Of a stretch of 64,000 nt of DNA, positions 46,401 through 56,400 are shown piece by piece (position 1 is the stretch's first letter; each line of letters starts with the position of its first letter). The position numbers and the translations under genes are program-made. This DNA is from Albugo candida (lineage: Eukaryota > Oomycota > Peronosporomycetes > Albuginales), in the NCBI GenBank assembly GCA_040437565.1, contig JBDOQK010000031.1, forward strand, positions 1-64,000, in the 5' to 3' direction. The notes below the pieces were generated by a model, which was not told the DNA's origin, did not search any database, and saw only the letters and a program-made list of their open reading frames with translations.

Positions 46401-47885
46401 CTGATCTGTTTGTTGCTGTTCAATTTGTCAAGACGATCGTTTTAAACAAGAGGCCCAAGGACCGAGAAAGAGATGTCACGATCATCAGGTGCTACCAGTC
46501 AATAAAAGACTTTTCTATCACGACAAACTTGAACCACACTATGACCAAAGCCATAATTATACCGTTTAGATTCTCATCCGAGAAAAAATTAAAACTTGAC
46601 GCATCGCATATTACATCGACCTTTGGATGCATCAGTGTCAAAATCGTCAAGGTGAAATGCGAGATAACAGACACAAAATTGTTGAATTCTATAGCTTTCG
46701 ACATACTTGTGACTTTATTGGATATGCTGAAACGATCTTTATCTTGTGATCAGTCAGGCCATATCTTCTGCATGCCGAGTCTCAATACTTAGATGCAATA
46801 AAACGCTCATCTGCTTAGTTGGGAAAGAATTTGCTTCGGGGCGCTAGTTGGTCACTATGGCTCATTACGTAATCGAAATCTCCGAGGGTTAATTGCAGCA
46901 TCGCTGTCGGCAAGAATATTGACATGAGCGATTTTTCATCAACTTAATTTTTGAAGGGCGTGAAGTACAAATGCAACGAAGAAGGTACATCACAATGCCG
47001 CTGTGAATAAAAGGCATTACAAAATGGAATTCTTATGCTGACCTTCACACAATTGCTAAAACCATAGTAGACCAAGCTTTATTGATATTCGACCCGGACA
47101 TACTAAATTGATGTATCTGACCCGTGCAAACCAGATGGTCACTTTGCTCAGTACAAATTCCGATACCCTCCTATAGTCGCATTGACTTACCCTGCTGCTC
47201 AGCCAATTGCTTCTTTTGCACTGTAGCCAACGCAAATCCATTATAGACCTACACCATCGCTTTATAGCTATATGACTTCTTCCTACTATGCGTTCTATGC
47301 GATATTGTTCTCTCAAGATGAAGGCATTGAAATCTAAGCGTGACCTCTTATTGTTTCTTGTATCTTTCGTAGATGCTTCATGACATTGCGATGATTGCAT
47401 TTCCTTTTACTTGCAGTCAGAAGCGCAAGCTTCCTATTCGTGATTCTATTGCAGGTGAGGAGACAACATCTAATCTCCTTCTTTTCCTCCAACAAAGCCA
47501 CGAAGCAGGCTGAAGATGAGGTACTTGAATATGTGATGATTATTACAGGCTGTAGAGGCATACGGAGACAATTCGTTTTGTAGACGCACGCAAAGATGGT
47601 TACAAGTCAAGTTGATGGATGTAGGACGGCTAAAGAAGAGCCTTGCGATTTCCGGGGTACCCCAGCAGCAATATCAACAGAAGTCAGACATTCTAATTTC
47701 ATCAAGCGGTTTTATTCGATAGCGGAGATCTACCCCAACATAATAGCCACTACATCGTGAGCACCTCCTTCTTTGTTACTTTCTTTGTCAGAACTGAGGA
47801 AAATCTGACTCGGCCTTGTCTCGTTTGCATCTCACCTATGGCGATAACGACAATGAACCAAGGTGAGTCGTATTTATAGAATGCT
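40451..47885. other. Gene-poor, degenerate region
   Basis: About 7.4 kb without any frame I can assign, in a window where genes are usually less than 300 bp apart. Short frames occur on both strands (for example 41982-42371 minus, 42922-43245 minus, 46337-46792 plus) but none has a recognisable motif, and none could be linked by good splice sites into a convincing gene. Several look like eroded coding sequence. A decayed frame at 45340-45837 and a possible small gene at about 47050-47560 are noted separately. No tRNA, rRNA or simple repeat block was found by eye. Confidence 0.5.
45340..45837 (-). pseudogene. Decayed coding frame, unknown
   Basis: Reading the minus strand from ATG 45837 gives 166 codons in a single frame with only two internal stops, ending at TGA 45340. 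Pieces look like real protein: MRIKRQCNHKG, VVSSMESKNYITYALISAVE before the first stop, and FFDALDSNGNDKISELAITN after the second. The last piece loosely resembles an EF-hand-like or helix-rich stretch, but no family can be named. Either a pseudogene or, less likely, exons with introns I did not resolve. Confidence 0.4.
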
Positions 47886-48187
47886 TCAGCACTCGCCTTT
47901 CTTGATATTGGCAATTATTTCCGCCTTCTCCACAAAAAGTATTCTTCCACGTTGGATAAACGTTTGCTAAATCGAATTGATGCGTCATTGTGATCCATAT
48001 CTCGCAATAATACTGCAAGACACTCACCTTCCCAGGTCGAACAGTATCCAGTTCACTCAACGCCACTTGTAATTCACGTATCTATCCATCACATTCCTCA
48101 CATGCTCACGCATTCCGTCAGCATGGATCGAACCTGTTTGTCCAGTGTACTTGCCCGATGCATTTCTTTCCATTTCGCAGTCATCAT
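47886..48187 (-). CDS. Small prefoldin-like (ASDURF-like) protein
   Basis: Reconstructed model: complement(join(47886..47966,48028..48081,48110..48187)), 70 residues. Exon 1 ends MLTEC, exon 2 is IRELQVALSELDTVRPGK, exon 3 begins QTFIQRGRILFVEKAEI. Helix, short turn with a lysine, then a strand-like Q-x-x-x-x-I-x-F pattern recalls prefoldin-like subunits such as ASDURF. The intron 47967-48027 (61 nt, GTGAGT...TTTAG) is typical; the other, 48082-48109, would be only 28 nt, which is suspicious. Its ATG is 60 bp from the divergent gene at 48248. The family call is tentative. Confidence 0.42.
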
Positions 48188-48247
48188 GCGTACTTAAGCA
48201 AAATACATCAATCTCCCTTCTGATTGGATATATTATTGTCCAATCGA
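48188..48247. promoter_or_regulatory. Likely bidirectional promoter (60 bp)
   Basis: If the small prefoldin-like model is right, only 60 bp separate its ATG from that of the divergent gene starting at 48248. The stretch contains a CCAAT box (ccaat at 48239-48243) and its context tattattgtccaat, plus AT-rich sequence; the CCAAT assignment is by pattern only. Confidence 0.35.
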
Positions 48248-50103
48248 ATGGCAATGTCCGAAGAGGAAGAGTTTGGTCACATTTCAGATGATACCGAGGG
48301 TTTAGTGCATTGCGATCAAGCAATCGTGCAAGATCATCCGGATTTCAGGCTATACGATGAAGAACAAGTGCACAATGCAACTCTCCAGCCAGGAAATGCT
48401 CTCAACAATGTCCTTAAACAGCTTCCAGAGCAAAAAGACCTTCATCGTTGGAAAGTCATGACTGTCCAGCTCCGGCCGGATCGTTCCTGGCCCATCCTCA
48501 GAGACTTGATTACTACTGTATGCATGGCTCGAGGATTACTGGTCTCCTCTGAGGACTCTCATAGCGTCACATACACTCGTCGAATGGTAATCACTCCGTT
48601 TTCGCATGCAAATGTGATGGCCCAGGGCCAAAGCCGGGTCGCAAATGCTGAAGATAACGGGGGAAAAAGAGAGACACAAAATGGAACCATTATGATTCTG
48701 TATGTACACATAGGCGTCAGTGCCTCCAAACTTCGAGTTTTGACACTTTGTACGACATTTTATAACGAGAACAAATTTCTAAACACATTATCCGGTCCGC
48801 TGAAAAATGGGGAAGCCATCACCCGAGAATTATATCAAATTCTGGTGGATTTACAATCGCTTCTGATTAAGCAGTATCTCCCACTGACAAATTTGTTTAT
48901 GAAAACACCTGAAAATACAATCGCTAATCAAATCGATGGTACAAGCTGTTCTTTCAGACGGAGGCGAGTCTTATTGTTCCCATAGATATCGCGTTGGACG
49001 AAGGATACACAGCCGATGTGCGACGAATGTATCAGAGGTACCATCCGCGACGCGCTTTGTGACTCCAATTGTATCAATCGTTCACTTTGTCAGTGAGATG
49101 AAACAAAATTTGCGAGAACTTTGCATCCCGTTAGAGGAGTATGCGTATGATCAGGAGTATGCATGTGCTCTCCTTTTGGGTCTTCTAGATCCGCTTATAA
49201 AGAAGCACTCTATTGACCTTCAAGCAGCTCAAGAGATCACACAAACTACGCCCGAGAAGCTCATGGAGCAATCTCTCACGAATCAAAAGCCGGATGCCGA
49301 TACCCATGTCCTCGAGCAACAACCGACCAATCCGAACGACCCAATCTACGGTCAAATCATCAATCGCAAAGTTCATGAGCTGTGGAATCATTGTGAGCAA
49401 GAATGTAATGCAAAACTGAAGGAGAAAATCCGCGAAAAAAAAAATCAGATTTCCGCCAAAGCGAATTCCGCGAGACGCCTTCGTCGCAATGCCATCGAAT
49501 CAATCGTTCAGAGGTGAGTGATGTGTTTGACAAAAAATGCGGTTTTTGACGTTCAATGAATTCAGCGAACAAGTCGAAGTGACAACTCTGCGACCATGTC
49601 GCATTGGCGATCGGTACCACATCACAGCCTCTTGCGTTCCATACAATTACCCTGTTTCTGCAGATTGGATGTTCTCCTGTATGAATGCACTTGTATGGTC
49701 AACAGCATACCTTCCAAGCTCCATGTGACGTATGGGTACGTAGACCTCGACCACCAAGTAGTTTCTGATACTTTTTCTGCGTAGCGGTCTCATCTACCAA
49801 ACACTGATTCCTTTTTTCTCCAGGACTGTGGATGTTCCAATCACAAATGTAAAGGAGGTCGTCAAGAGTCAAACACTGGGAATTCGCATGATTTCTCTTC
49901 ATGAATGTGGTTCCGAACGAAAAACAACGACGATTGCTAAAGGCATTGAGATCGATCTTCTCTATGAATTACTCGTTGAGGTGCGTACGACGTCCAGCGA
50001 TTCATTGTGATTTACACACGGCATGCAGATCCACTCCATTCACACTGAAAAAAGTCGAAACACAAGCGTAGAGCCTGCACAAACAACACGCGAGGAATTG
50101 TAA
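48248..50103 (+). CDS. Multi-exon protein of unknown function
   Basis: Exon 1 starts at ATG 48248 (MAMSEEEEFGHISDD) and reads well to about 48950. The frame then moves by one near 48945-48960, either through a 117-nt intron from the gtggat at 48844 or through a base error. The next segment (TEASLIVPIDIALDEGYTAD) runs to a 52-nt intron GTACCA...TTTGTCAG; then come MKQNLRELCIPLEEYAYDQE, a basic helix to about 49514, further short exons (EQVEVTTLRPCRIGDR; LDVLLYECTCMVNSIP), TVDVPITNVKEVVKSQ, and a last exon ending THREEL-like at TAA 50101-50103. Splice sites are good except at the first junction. No domain recognised. Confidence 0.6.
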
Positions 50104-50138
50104 CACAAAATGAATGCTATATTTTTGTTTTTCTTTCG

Positions 50139-51890
50139 CTATTGCACATTAAAATTTCGCGTTTTCATTCCTAATTGTCGCATTTCATCCTCGAAATCTG
50201 GTGAGCAGCTTTTAGCGGCATGATCGAGACGTATCGTTCCGGAAGGCGAGGAATCTGAGCTTGTAGTTGAATCTTCGGCGCTGAAATCGAGATCATCGAC
50301 AATCATTTGTGGGTCTGAAGTCGGGATCAAAAATAAGAAGAAAAGCGGAACAATTTTCATCAGACTTCGAATCAAAACTGCACACCATAAATACTGATAT
50401 GATGTACGTGAGATATCGAGATACGAAGCTATAATAGCGCCCAGAAATTCACTGACGCTAAATGAAAAGTTGGAGATCGACATCAAGAGCGCAAACATTG
50501 TCCCTTCCACTCCTTTCGGACACAATTTCGAGCTCAACACCAAAACTGGCATAGCTTTCAATCGCCCAATTACGTCCACAATGACAGTATCTCCGAGTAC
50601 GAAAATCTGATCGGGAATTCCCAGCTTGAGATTCGTTCTTGTCACCAAAAGAATATCCAACGCAGAGATAGCTGCAAGACTCAATTGAGAGATGAAAAAA
50701 ATCCTCCGAAACGAAATTTGCTTGAAAAATGAATTGTACAAAAGGGTTCCAAGCAGTAAAAAGACAAATCCAAGAGCACTTATCGATCCAAGAAATTCGG
50801 GTGTGAAATGAAGTACTTCGGTCGCGTAATAAAACTGAATCTGTGAAAAGCTTGGGACCACTGCATGCGAAAGAAAGATCCAAAGTGCGCATTTCCAAAT
50901 CACAGGTGTGCCAATCGCTTCTTTCAAATGTCGAAGCTGTCGCGTTGCCGAATTCATACACATGTTGGTGGCATTTGATACCTTTTTCTCTGTCATACGG
51001 AGAGCCATTATAAAGACGAGAAGAGGGCCAACAGCAGCGAAGAAGAAGGACGCTCGAACACCAAGAGTATCGGTTGCTGGACCCGATAAGGTCGATCCTA
51101 TGACTCCGCCGATGGCCATCGCGCCCCATGAAACAGACTGAAGATCATTTGCGCCATTCACGGGATCCAAACGGGATACTTCCACCACACGGGCATCAAT
51201 GACCACATCGATGAAAGCGATTGCAAAGCTTTGAATCGTTAGCACTACCACTGATCCAAAAGGCGTTGTGATCCCATTGGGAATCGAAAGTATCAAAAAG
51301 GTCCAAAGTCCAATAAAACTGCAAATAATTATATACGATTTTCGGTGGTACTGGAAGAGAGGTAAACTGTCAGACATTATACCATATAACGGTTTGATTC
51401 CCCATGGAAATAACACGAGCGTTAATAAAGCTTGTGATTGTGCTGGTTCTAAGCCCAAATTATCTTTGAAAAAGTAGTTGAGTGCCAGTTTACTAAAGCT
51501 CATAAAACCTTGCGCGCAGTACACAGTGGCTACAAGTAGCACAAAAAACGTTCCGAATGTTCGTTGTAGTCTCTGTGTCCATTGTTGGATCTGTTCGAAG
51601 TACGTCAAGTCTCTTAATGTGGTCATGGAGCTGTCTTGAACATTTTTCTCGACATCCTTATCGAGTTCTCGTTTTTTGATGGTCGAAGGAGAAGTCTCGT
51701 CCGAGATAATAGAGTTTGTGCCGCAATTAACTGTGACTTGGGTTGCTGCAGAGTCTGCCGACACTGGGGAGCCGAAAGAAGGCTCGCGAGTGTAACTCAG
51801 TGGCGTTTGTATTTGGGACAACCGCGGTGATCGAAGGACCCGTTTTCGAGCGTTCGAAGTGGTTGGGTCCTCTATACATTCTTGCATCAT
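50139..51890 (-). CDS. Folate-biopterin transporter (FBT/BT1) family protein
   Basis: Integral membrane transporter of the major-facilitator type; 583 residues from ATG 51890, no intron. After a polar N-terminus of about 100 residues come roughly twelve hydrophobic spans. Family marks: YCAQGFMSFSKLALNYFFKD, then PWGIKPLYGIMSD, typical of FBT proteins, and DVVIDARVVEVSR in the central part. The C-terminus is acidic and Ser rich. Oomycetes have large FBT families; transport of folate or pterins is known for some protist members (Leishmania, Toxoplasma relatives), but the substrate of this one is not shown by sequence. Its stop is 36 bp from the end of the convergent gene before it. Confidence 0.88.
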   Translation of the reverse strand: MMQECIEDPTTSNARKRVLRSPRLSQIQTPLSYTREPSFGSPVSADSAATQVTVNCGTNSIISDETSPSTIKKRELDKDVEKNVQDSSMTTLRDLTYFEQIQQWTQRLQRTFGTFFVLLVATVYCAQGFMSFSKLALNYFFKDNLGLEPAQSQALLTLVLFPWGIKPLYGIMSDSLPLFQYHRKSYIIICSFIGLWTFLILSIPNGITTPFGSVVVLTIQSFAIAFIDVVIDARVVEVSRLDPVNGANDLQSVSWGAMAIGGVIGSTLSGPATDTLGVRASFFFAAVGPLLVFIMALRMTEKKVSNATNMCMNSATRQLRHLKEAIGTPVIWKCALWIFLSHAVVPSFSQIQFYYATEVLHFTPEFLGSISALGFVFLLLGTLLYNSFFKQISFRRIFFISQLSLAAISALDILLVTRTNLKLGIPDQIFVLGDTVIVDVIGRLKAMPVLVLSSKLCPKGVEGTMFALLMSISNFSFSVSEFLGAIIASYLDISRTSYQYLWCAVLIRSLMKIVPLFFLFLIPTSDPQMIVDDLDFSAEDSTTSSDSSPSGTIRLDHAAKSCSPDFEDEMRQLGMKTRNFNVQ

Positions 51891-52192
51891 TATCAGATCA
51901 CACAAACTTAAGTACAACAGCTTTTTGATTCTATGAACTCGCTATTAGGGTGAAAAGTGTGGTTGCATGAGTAACTCTCTTCATGGAGCGTTGCTAAGCC
52001 TACACCTCGCGAATTTTACTACCAATCCGTAAGCGATTAGAGCCAGACCCCTAGTTGCGGGAAGGGTAAGGATTATTTCATCCAACTGAAAGATTGGAGA
52101 TAGGTACCCCAAACGCGAGAGTTGAGTCCGCTTTTCCTCGCCCCTCGCGATACTTTAGCACCTCAAATTTCTCACGCCATTTTTCATTCGCG

Positions 52193-54115
52193 ATGCGATT
52201 TTCTGCACGTTCATGGTGTGCCTGTGCTATCCTATTTGCACGGTCGGATGCGGCATTCTATATTCCGGGCGTTGCACCAGAATCTTGGGCTGAAGGGGAG
52301 TCGATCAAGCTGGAAGTGAATAAGATCACGTCTACCAATACGTTGGTGCCATATGAGTACTATTATTTGCCTTTTTGCGCGCCGTTATCGACCAACGAAC
52401 AACATGAGAATCTGGGAGAAATCATGGCGGGGGATGCGATTATGGACTCGCTTTATATCATTGAAATGAACAAAAATACTCAATGTCGCGTTTTGTGTAA
52501 ACCTCGTGTGTATACAGCTAAAGAAAGTATGGAGTTTATCAGTAAAATTGGGGATGAGTATTATGCCCAGTGGATTGTCGATAATCTTCCCGTACTTTAT
52601 ACTAGCCCCCTTGATGCAGAGACGGCTACTGATACACAACCAATTCATCGACGTGGATTTCCAATCGGTGAAGTAGATGACAACGGTTACATGTTAAACA
52701 ATCATGTTCGTATCACACTTCTTATTAATGAAGATCCTTATGTAAGCGAATCAGACACTATGAAGTGGAGAATCGTTGGATTCGAGGTCGTACCGACGTC
52801 TATCGAGCATGATGCTGCCAAAGACCCTGTTCCAGGAGAAGAACTTGACCCAGCTGTATGTGGTGCGCACGGTAGTCCCGAATCGCATCAGTATCTAAGT
52901 CCGGAGAAACCAACTAAAGTCTTATACACATACGATGTCAACTTTGTTAAATCCGATATCTTATGGGAAGAGCGTTGGGATCGAATTATCAGCAGTAAGA
53001 GCTCCAATGACCGCATTCATTGGTTTGCCATTGTGAACTCCTCCATGATCGTTTTGTTTCTTACGGGAATGGTTGCCATGATCATGTTACGAGCCCTTCA
53101 TCGCGATATCATGAAATATAATGAGGTTGCATCGAGTGAAGACGCACAAGAAGAGACCGGATGGAAGCTCGTGCACGGCGATGTATTTCGTCCACCACTG
53201 TACTCTCCATTGCTGTTTGCAGTTACCGTCGGTAGTGGCGTGCAAGTTTGCTGTATGAGTGGATCGACAATGGTGATTGCTTTATTGGGTCTTTTATCGC
53301 CAGCAAATCGTGGATCTCTGTTGACGACATTATTGCTTCTGTTTGTCTTCATGGGAAGTTTTGCGGGGTATTTTTCGTCTCGGACATACAAAATGTTTCA
53401 CGGAAAAGATTGGAAGCGAAACACACTCATGACGGCACTTTTGTATCCCGGAATTATGTTTACAATCTTTTTCGTGCTAAACACATTTCTGTGGGGAAAG
53501 CAGTCATCTCAATCGATTCCCTTTGGGACACTATTTGCGCTGTTGGTGTTATGGTTTGGTGTATCGGTACCACTGGTATTTCTGGGAAGTTATTTTGGAT
53601 TCAAAGCTCCAGCAATCGAGCATCCAGTTCGCACGAATCAGATCGCTCGACAAATTCCAGAGCAAGTTTGGTATCTATCTCCACCGTTCAGTATTTTAGT
53701 CGGTGGTATTTTACCGTTTGGGGCGGTCTTTATCGAGTTATTTTTCATCATGTCGGCGCTATGGCTACACCAAATTTATTACGTGTTTGGGTTTTTATTC
53801 CTCGTTGTCCTGATTTTGATTGCGACGTGCGCGGAGGTAGCGATCGTTCTGTGCTACTTTCATTTATGCGCTGAAGATCATCGATGGTGGTGGAATTCGT
53901 TCCTTACGTCTGGAACTGCAGCGATATACCTCTTTCTGTACTCAATTTTATACTTTATGACCAGACTCAACATCACGTCTTTCATCTCAGGGTTCTTATA
54001 CTTTGGTTATATGGCAATGATCTCGATCACTTTCTTTTTCATGACCGGTACGATTGGATTTTTTGCTTGTTTCTGGTTTACAAGAACAATTTACAGTTCT
54101 ATTCGTATCGATTAA
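52193..54115 (+). CDS. TM9 superfamily (nonaspanin/EMP70) protein
   Basis: Endosome/Golgi membrane protein. 640 residues from ATG 52193, the usual TM9SF length; this start gives a signal peptide (MRFSARSWCACAILFARSDA) followed by AFYIPGVAPESWAEGESI, the conserved TM9SF mature start. An extended luminal domain to about residue 280 contains YYYLPFC and GxxxxxSxY features; then comes a span (IVLFLTGMVAMIMLRAL) and RDIMKYNE, followed by eight more spans to the C-terminus, which ends in IYSSIRID, close to the KxD/E-type Golgi-retention ends of the family. Which of TM9SF2/4 or TM9SF1/3 it is nearest cannot be judged here. No intron. Confidence 0.93.
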   Translation: MRFSARSWCACAILFARSDAAFYIPGVAPESWAEGESIKLEVNKITSTNTLVPYEYYYLPFCAPLSTNEQHENLGEIMAGDAIMDSLYIIEMNKNTQCRVLCKPRVYTAKESMEFISKIGDEYYAQWIVDNLPVLYTSPLDAETATDTQPIHRRGFPIGEVDDNGYMLNNHVRITLLINEDPYVSESDTMKWRIVGFEVVPTSIEHDAAKDPVPGEELDPAVCGAHGSPESHQYLSPEKPTKVLYTYDVNFVKSDILWEERWDRIISSKSSNDRIHWFAIVNSSMIVLFLTGMVAMIMLRALHRDIMKYNEVASSEDAQEETGWKLVHGDVFRPPLYSPLLFAVTVGSGVQVCCMSGSTMVIALLGLLSPANRGSLLTTLLLLFVFMGSFAGYFSSRTYKMFHGKDWKRNTLMTALLYPGIMFTIFFVLNTFLWGKQSSQSIPFGTLFALLVLWFGVSVPLVFLGSYFGFKAPAIEHPVRTNQIARQIPEQVWYLSPPFSILVGGILPFGAVFIELFFIMSALWLHQIYYVFGFLFLVVLILIATCAEVAIVLCYFHLCAEDHRWWWNSFLTSGTAAIYLFLYSILYFMTRLNITSFISGFLYFGYMAMISITFFFMTGTIGFFACFWFTRTIYSSIRID

Positions 54116-55388
54116 GCGGCTATACTAGAAAAAGCGTACATGCTTGTCTTTCTTGGTAAGCATTAAATGATACTCAGACCAAGTATACTATTTGTCTTTG
54201 CTTGTGTATACGTATGAAGACAGTAGTGTAGCTTCTTTGCTCAAACTCTGCATGGTATAGCCAATTTCTTGTTGTCGAACCATTTTCCGTACCGACTCAA
54301 GTATCCAATCTAGTGAGCGAACATAAGAGCGGGGCGGGTGGTGCTTCTGGCGTACCGGCGCGTATGTAATGTATGTTACTACCGTACTTTAGAAAGAATA
54401 AACTTCAAGTCAAGTGGTTTTTGGTATGAACTGACCTGAATGAGTTTATGCGTTTTGGAACCGTTCAAGTTACTCCCAATCACGTGCGTGATCTGTGCAA
54501 ATTTCATCCCTGGTCGTCTGCCACGCACTTAGCAGAATTCACACAATATTATTTATGGAAAGCGCACCTTACATTACCGCCATGCTCTTCAATGAGGTTG
54601 GCTAAAAAGTATCTGCATTGACTTAGCGAGTGTCGAAAAGTTTATCTGGTAACCTACGATGACACTTTGCCACTTCGACCATTGAAAACGACGTTACATC
54701 CCTATGTAAGCAAAACTTAGTGACCATATACTTGTTAGCTTGATGCTGCGTACTTTAAACAGCTCGGTCTTTGGTTTCGTACGTGCGATTGTCTCTTCTA
54801 CTCACAAATTATTTATAGATGTACGACACAAAAGTTTATGCAATACGTTTCTGTCGCTTGGAGTCCTTGTCAGACGCCACATTTGCACGACGTTCATATC
54901 GCTGAACAGGACCGCTCGGACCATTGATACTAAACATTAGTACTTCGCTATTAACCAATACCTCCAGGTAGCCAGATGTACTGCACACTCATACGTGCGA
55001 CGACAATTTAGGCGGGAAAAGGTCAAGTGACGCACCAGGATGACGAGATAAACGGTGTACCACCGTGTAGAAGATTATATACTTTTTTCTGCCTCTTTCA
55101 TACAGAACTTTAATCCCTTTATGCATTATTTATCCCTATTCATATCGCCTGTCTTAGCAAGCCATTACGATTGGCTTACAAAAAAGGTAGAAGCTTTTGA
55201 GTAGCATGATAGAGCCTAGTACGGAGGGTTCAACCAATTATGTGTATAGAGAGAGCTATCAGTTGCTCTGAGCCACCTACAGTGTTGATTTTTTTCCTCT
55301 CCTTTTCCTTCATTTGGTACAAGGATTAACTACGATCCGTCGACCGAAACAAATATCACTTTTCCAATTGCGCCACGAAGAATATCAG
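54116..55388. other. Intergenic, no gene seen
   Basis: About 1.27 kb between the TM9 and PX genes, both on the plus strand. Short open frames (for example 54740-54940) show no motif. The stretch just before 55389 is pyrimidine-rich (tttttttcctctccttttccttc at about 55288-55311), which could be an initiator or a 3' splice site of an upstream non-coding exon. An open frame continues upstream of the chosen PX start to 55314. Confidence 0.45.
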
Positions 55389-56219
55389 ATGGAAGCAGAA
55401 GAAGTGAAAGCTGTACAGGTGTTTATTCCTGCGGCTCTCAATAGGCCCACACATACGTTGTACAATATCTTTACGCTAGTGCAGCCGGTCGAGCAGGAAT
55501 GGATGGTCAATCGACGGTACTCTCAATTCTTACAGCTTCGACGAGACCTCTGCGCGTGCCTCAGTAAAAATCAAAAGTGTCCTCGATGTCCGATAGTTCT
55601 GACTCAAATCCTCAAGTTTTCATTCCCTCACAGAACTCTCTTTCGAACAAATCGAGTTGTGAGGAAGCGTGTTAAAGTTCTCCAAAAATTTCTTCATCTT
55701 TTGATTGATTTAATTTATTTGGATGATACGCCACAGTGCGTCACATGCAGCCAAAGCATCAGAAATGTCATTCGGCCATTTTTGATTCGTGGCGCCCAAC
55801 CTGTGGGAAGCTCCGAGCTGACAGTGATCCAAAGCGCATTGTCGTTGCAATCGTATAAGGTAGCGCCCCGTTCAGAAAAGTCGAAAGGTGTGGCACCGCT
55901 GAACTTTGAGGCATCCTTTTCCTCAACCATTGAATCGGATGATTCGGATCAGAAAGTAGATCGATGGGACTCCTTACGCGAGGAGGAGAAGGCAGGATTT
56001 CTCAGATCAAGAAAGTATGGTGACGAACGGTGTTATGATCCCGCGCTGCCTCTGGAGGAAGCAATGAAAGAAGTCGTACTGGCTGAAGGACTTCCTTGCA
56101 CAAAAGAAGACGTTGTGGCTCGACTAAGTACGATGTGGCTAGCATACGAATCGACACCAGTTGAAAAATCTCGTCTATCTATGTATCCCCAGTCAAAGTC
56201 AAAGTTTAACCGTATCTGA
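55389..56219 (+). CDS. PX-domain protein
   Basis: 276 residues from the first in-frame ATG (MEAEEVKAVQVFIP); the frame is open for 25 more codons upstream, so an upstream exon is possible. The PX domain covers about residues 1-120: YNIFTLVQPVEQEWMVNRRY with the key RRYSQF (phosphoinositide contact), a cysteine-containing insert CPRCP, FPHRTLF in the membrane-loop position, then a basic VRKRVKVLQKFL helix. PX domains bind phosphatidylinositol 3-phosphate on endosomes. The second half is charged and unassigned. Oomycete PX proteins of this size are mostly uncharacterised. Confidence 0.8.
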   Translation: MEAEEVKAVQVFIPAALNRPTHTLYNIFTLVQPVEQEWMVNRRYSQFLQLRRDLCACLSKNQKCPRCPIVLTQILKFSFPHRTLFRTNRVVRKRVKVLQKFLHLLIDLIYLDDTPQCVTCSQSIRNVIRPFLIRGAQPVGSSELTVIQSALSLQSYKVAPRSEKSKGVAPLNFEASFSSTIESDDSDQKVDRWDSLREEEKAGFLRSRKYGDERCYDPALPLEEAMKEVVLAEGLPCTKEDVVARLSTMWLAYESTPVEKSRLSMYPQSKSKFNRI

Positions 56220-56400
56220 TGTTTCTGAATATAAATGTATAAATCCAAACAATAGAGAGAATCAGATTCTAAAGAAGATTCTGAATCGTAGACTAGCTAG
56301 GTACAGTGAACTTAATTAGCGCCCTAGCCCTCATTTATCGAATTTCCTTTCCTATCAAAGCTCTGAACGCTCTGAAACCTTGAAGCGTGCGAGTTTGATC

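Noticed and set aside
46337-46792. 151-codon plus-strand frame in the gene-poor island
   Set aside because: Long for chance, but with no motif, low-complexity, no good splice partners, and no compositional sign of selection that I can see.
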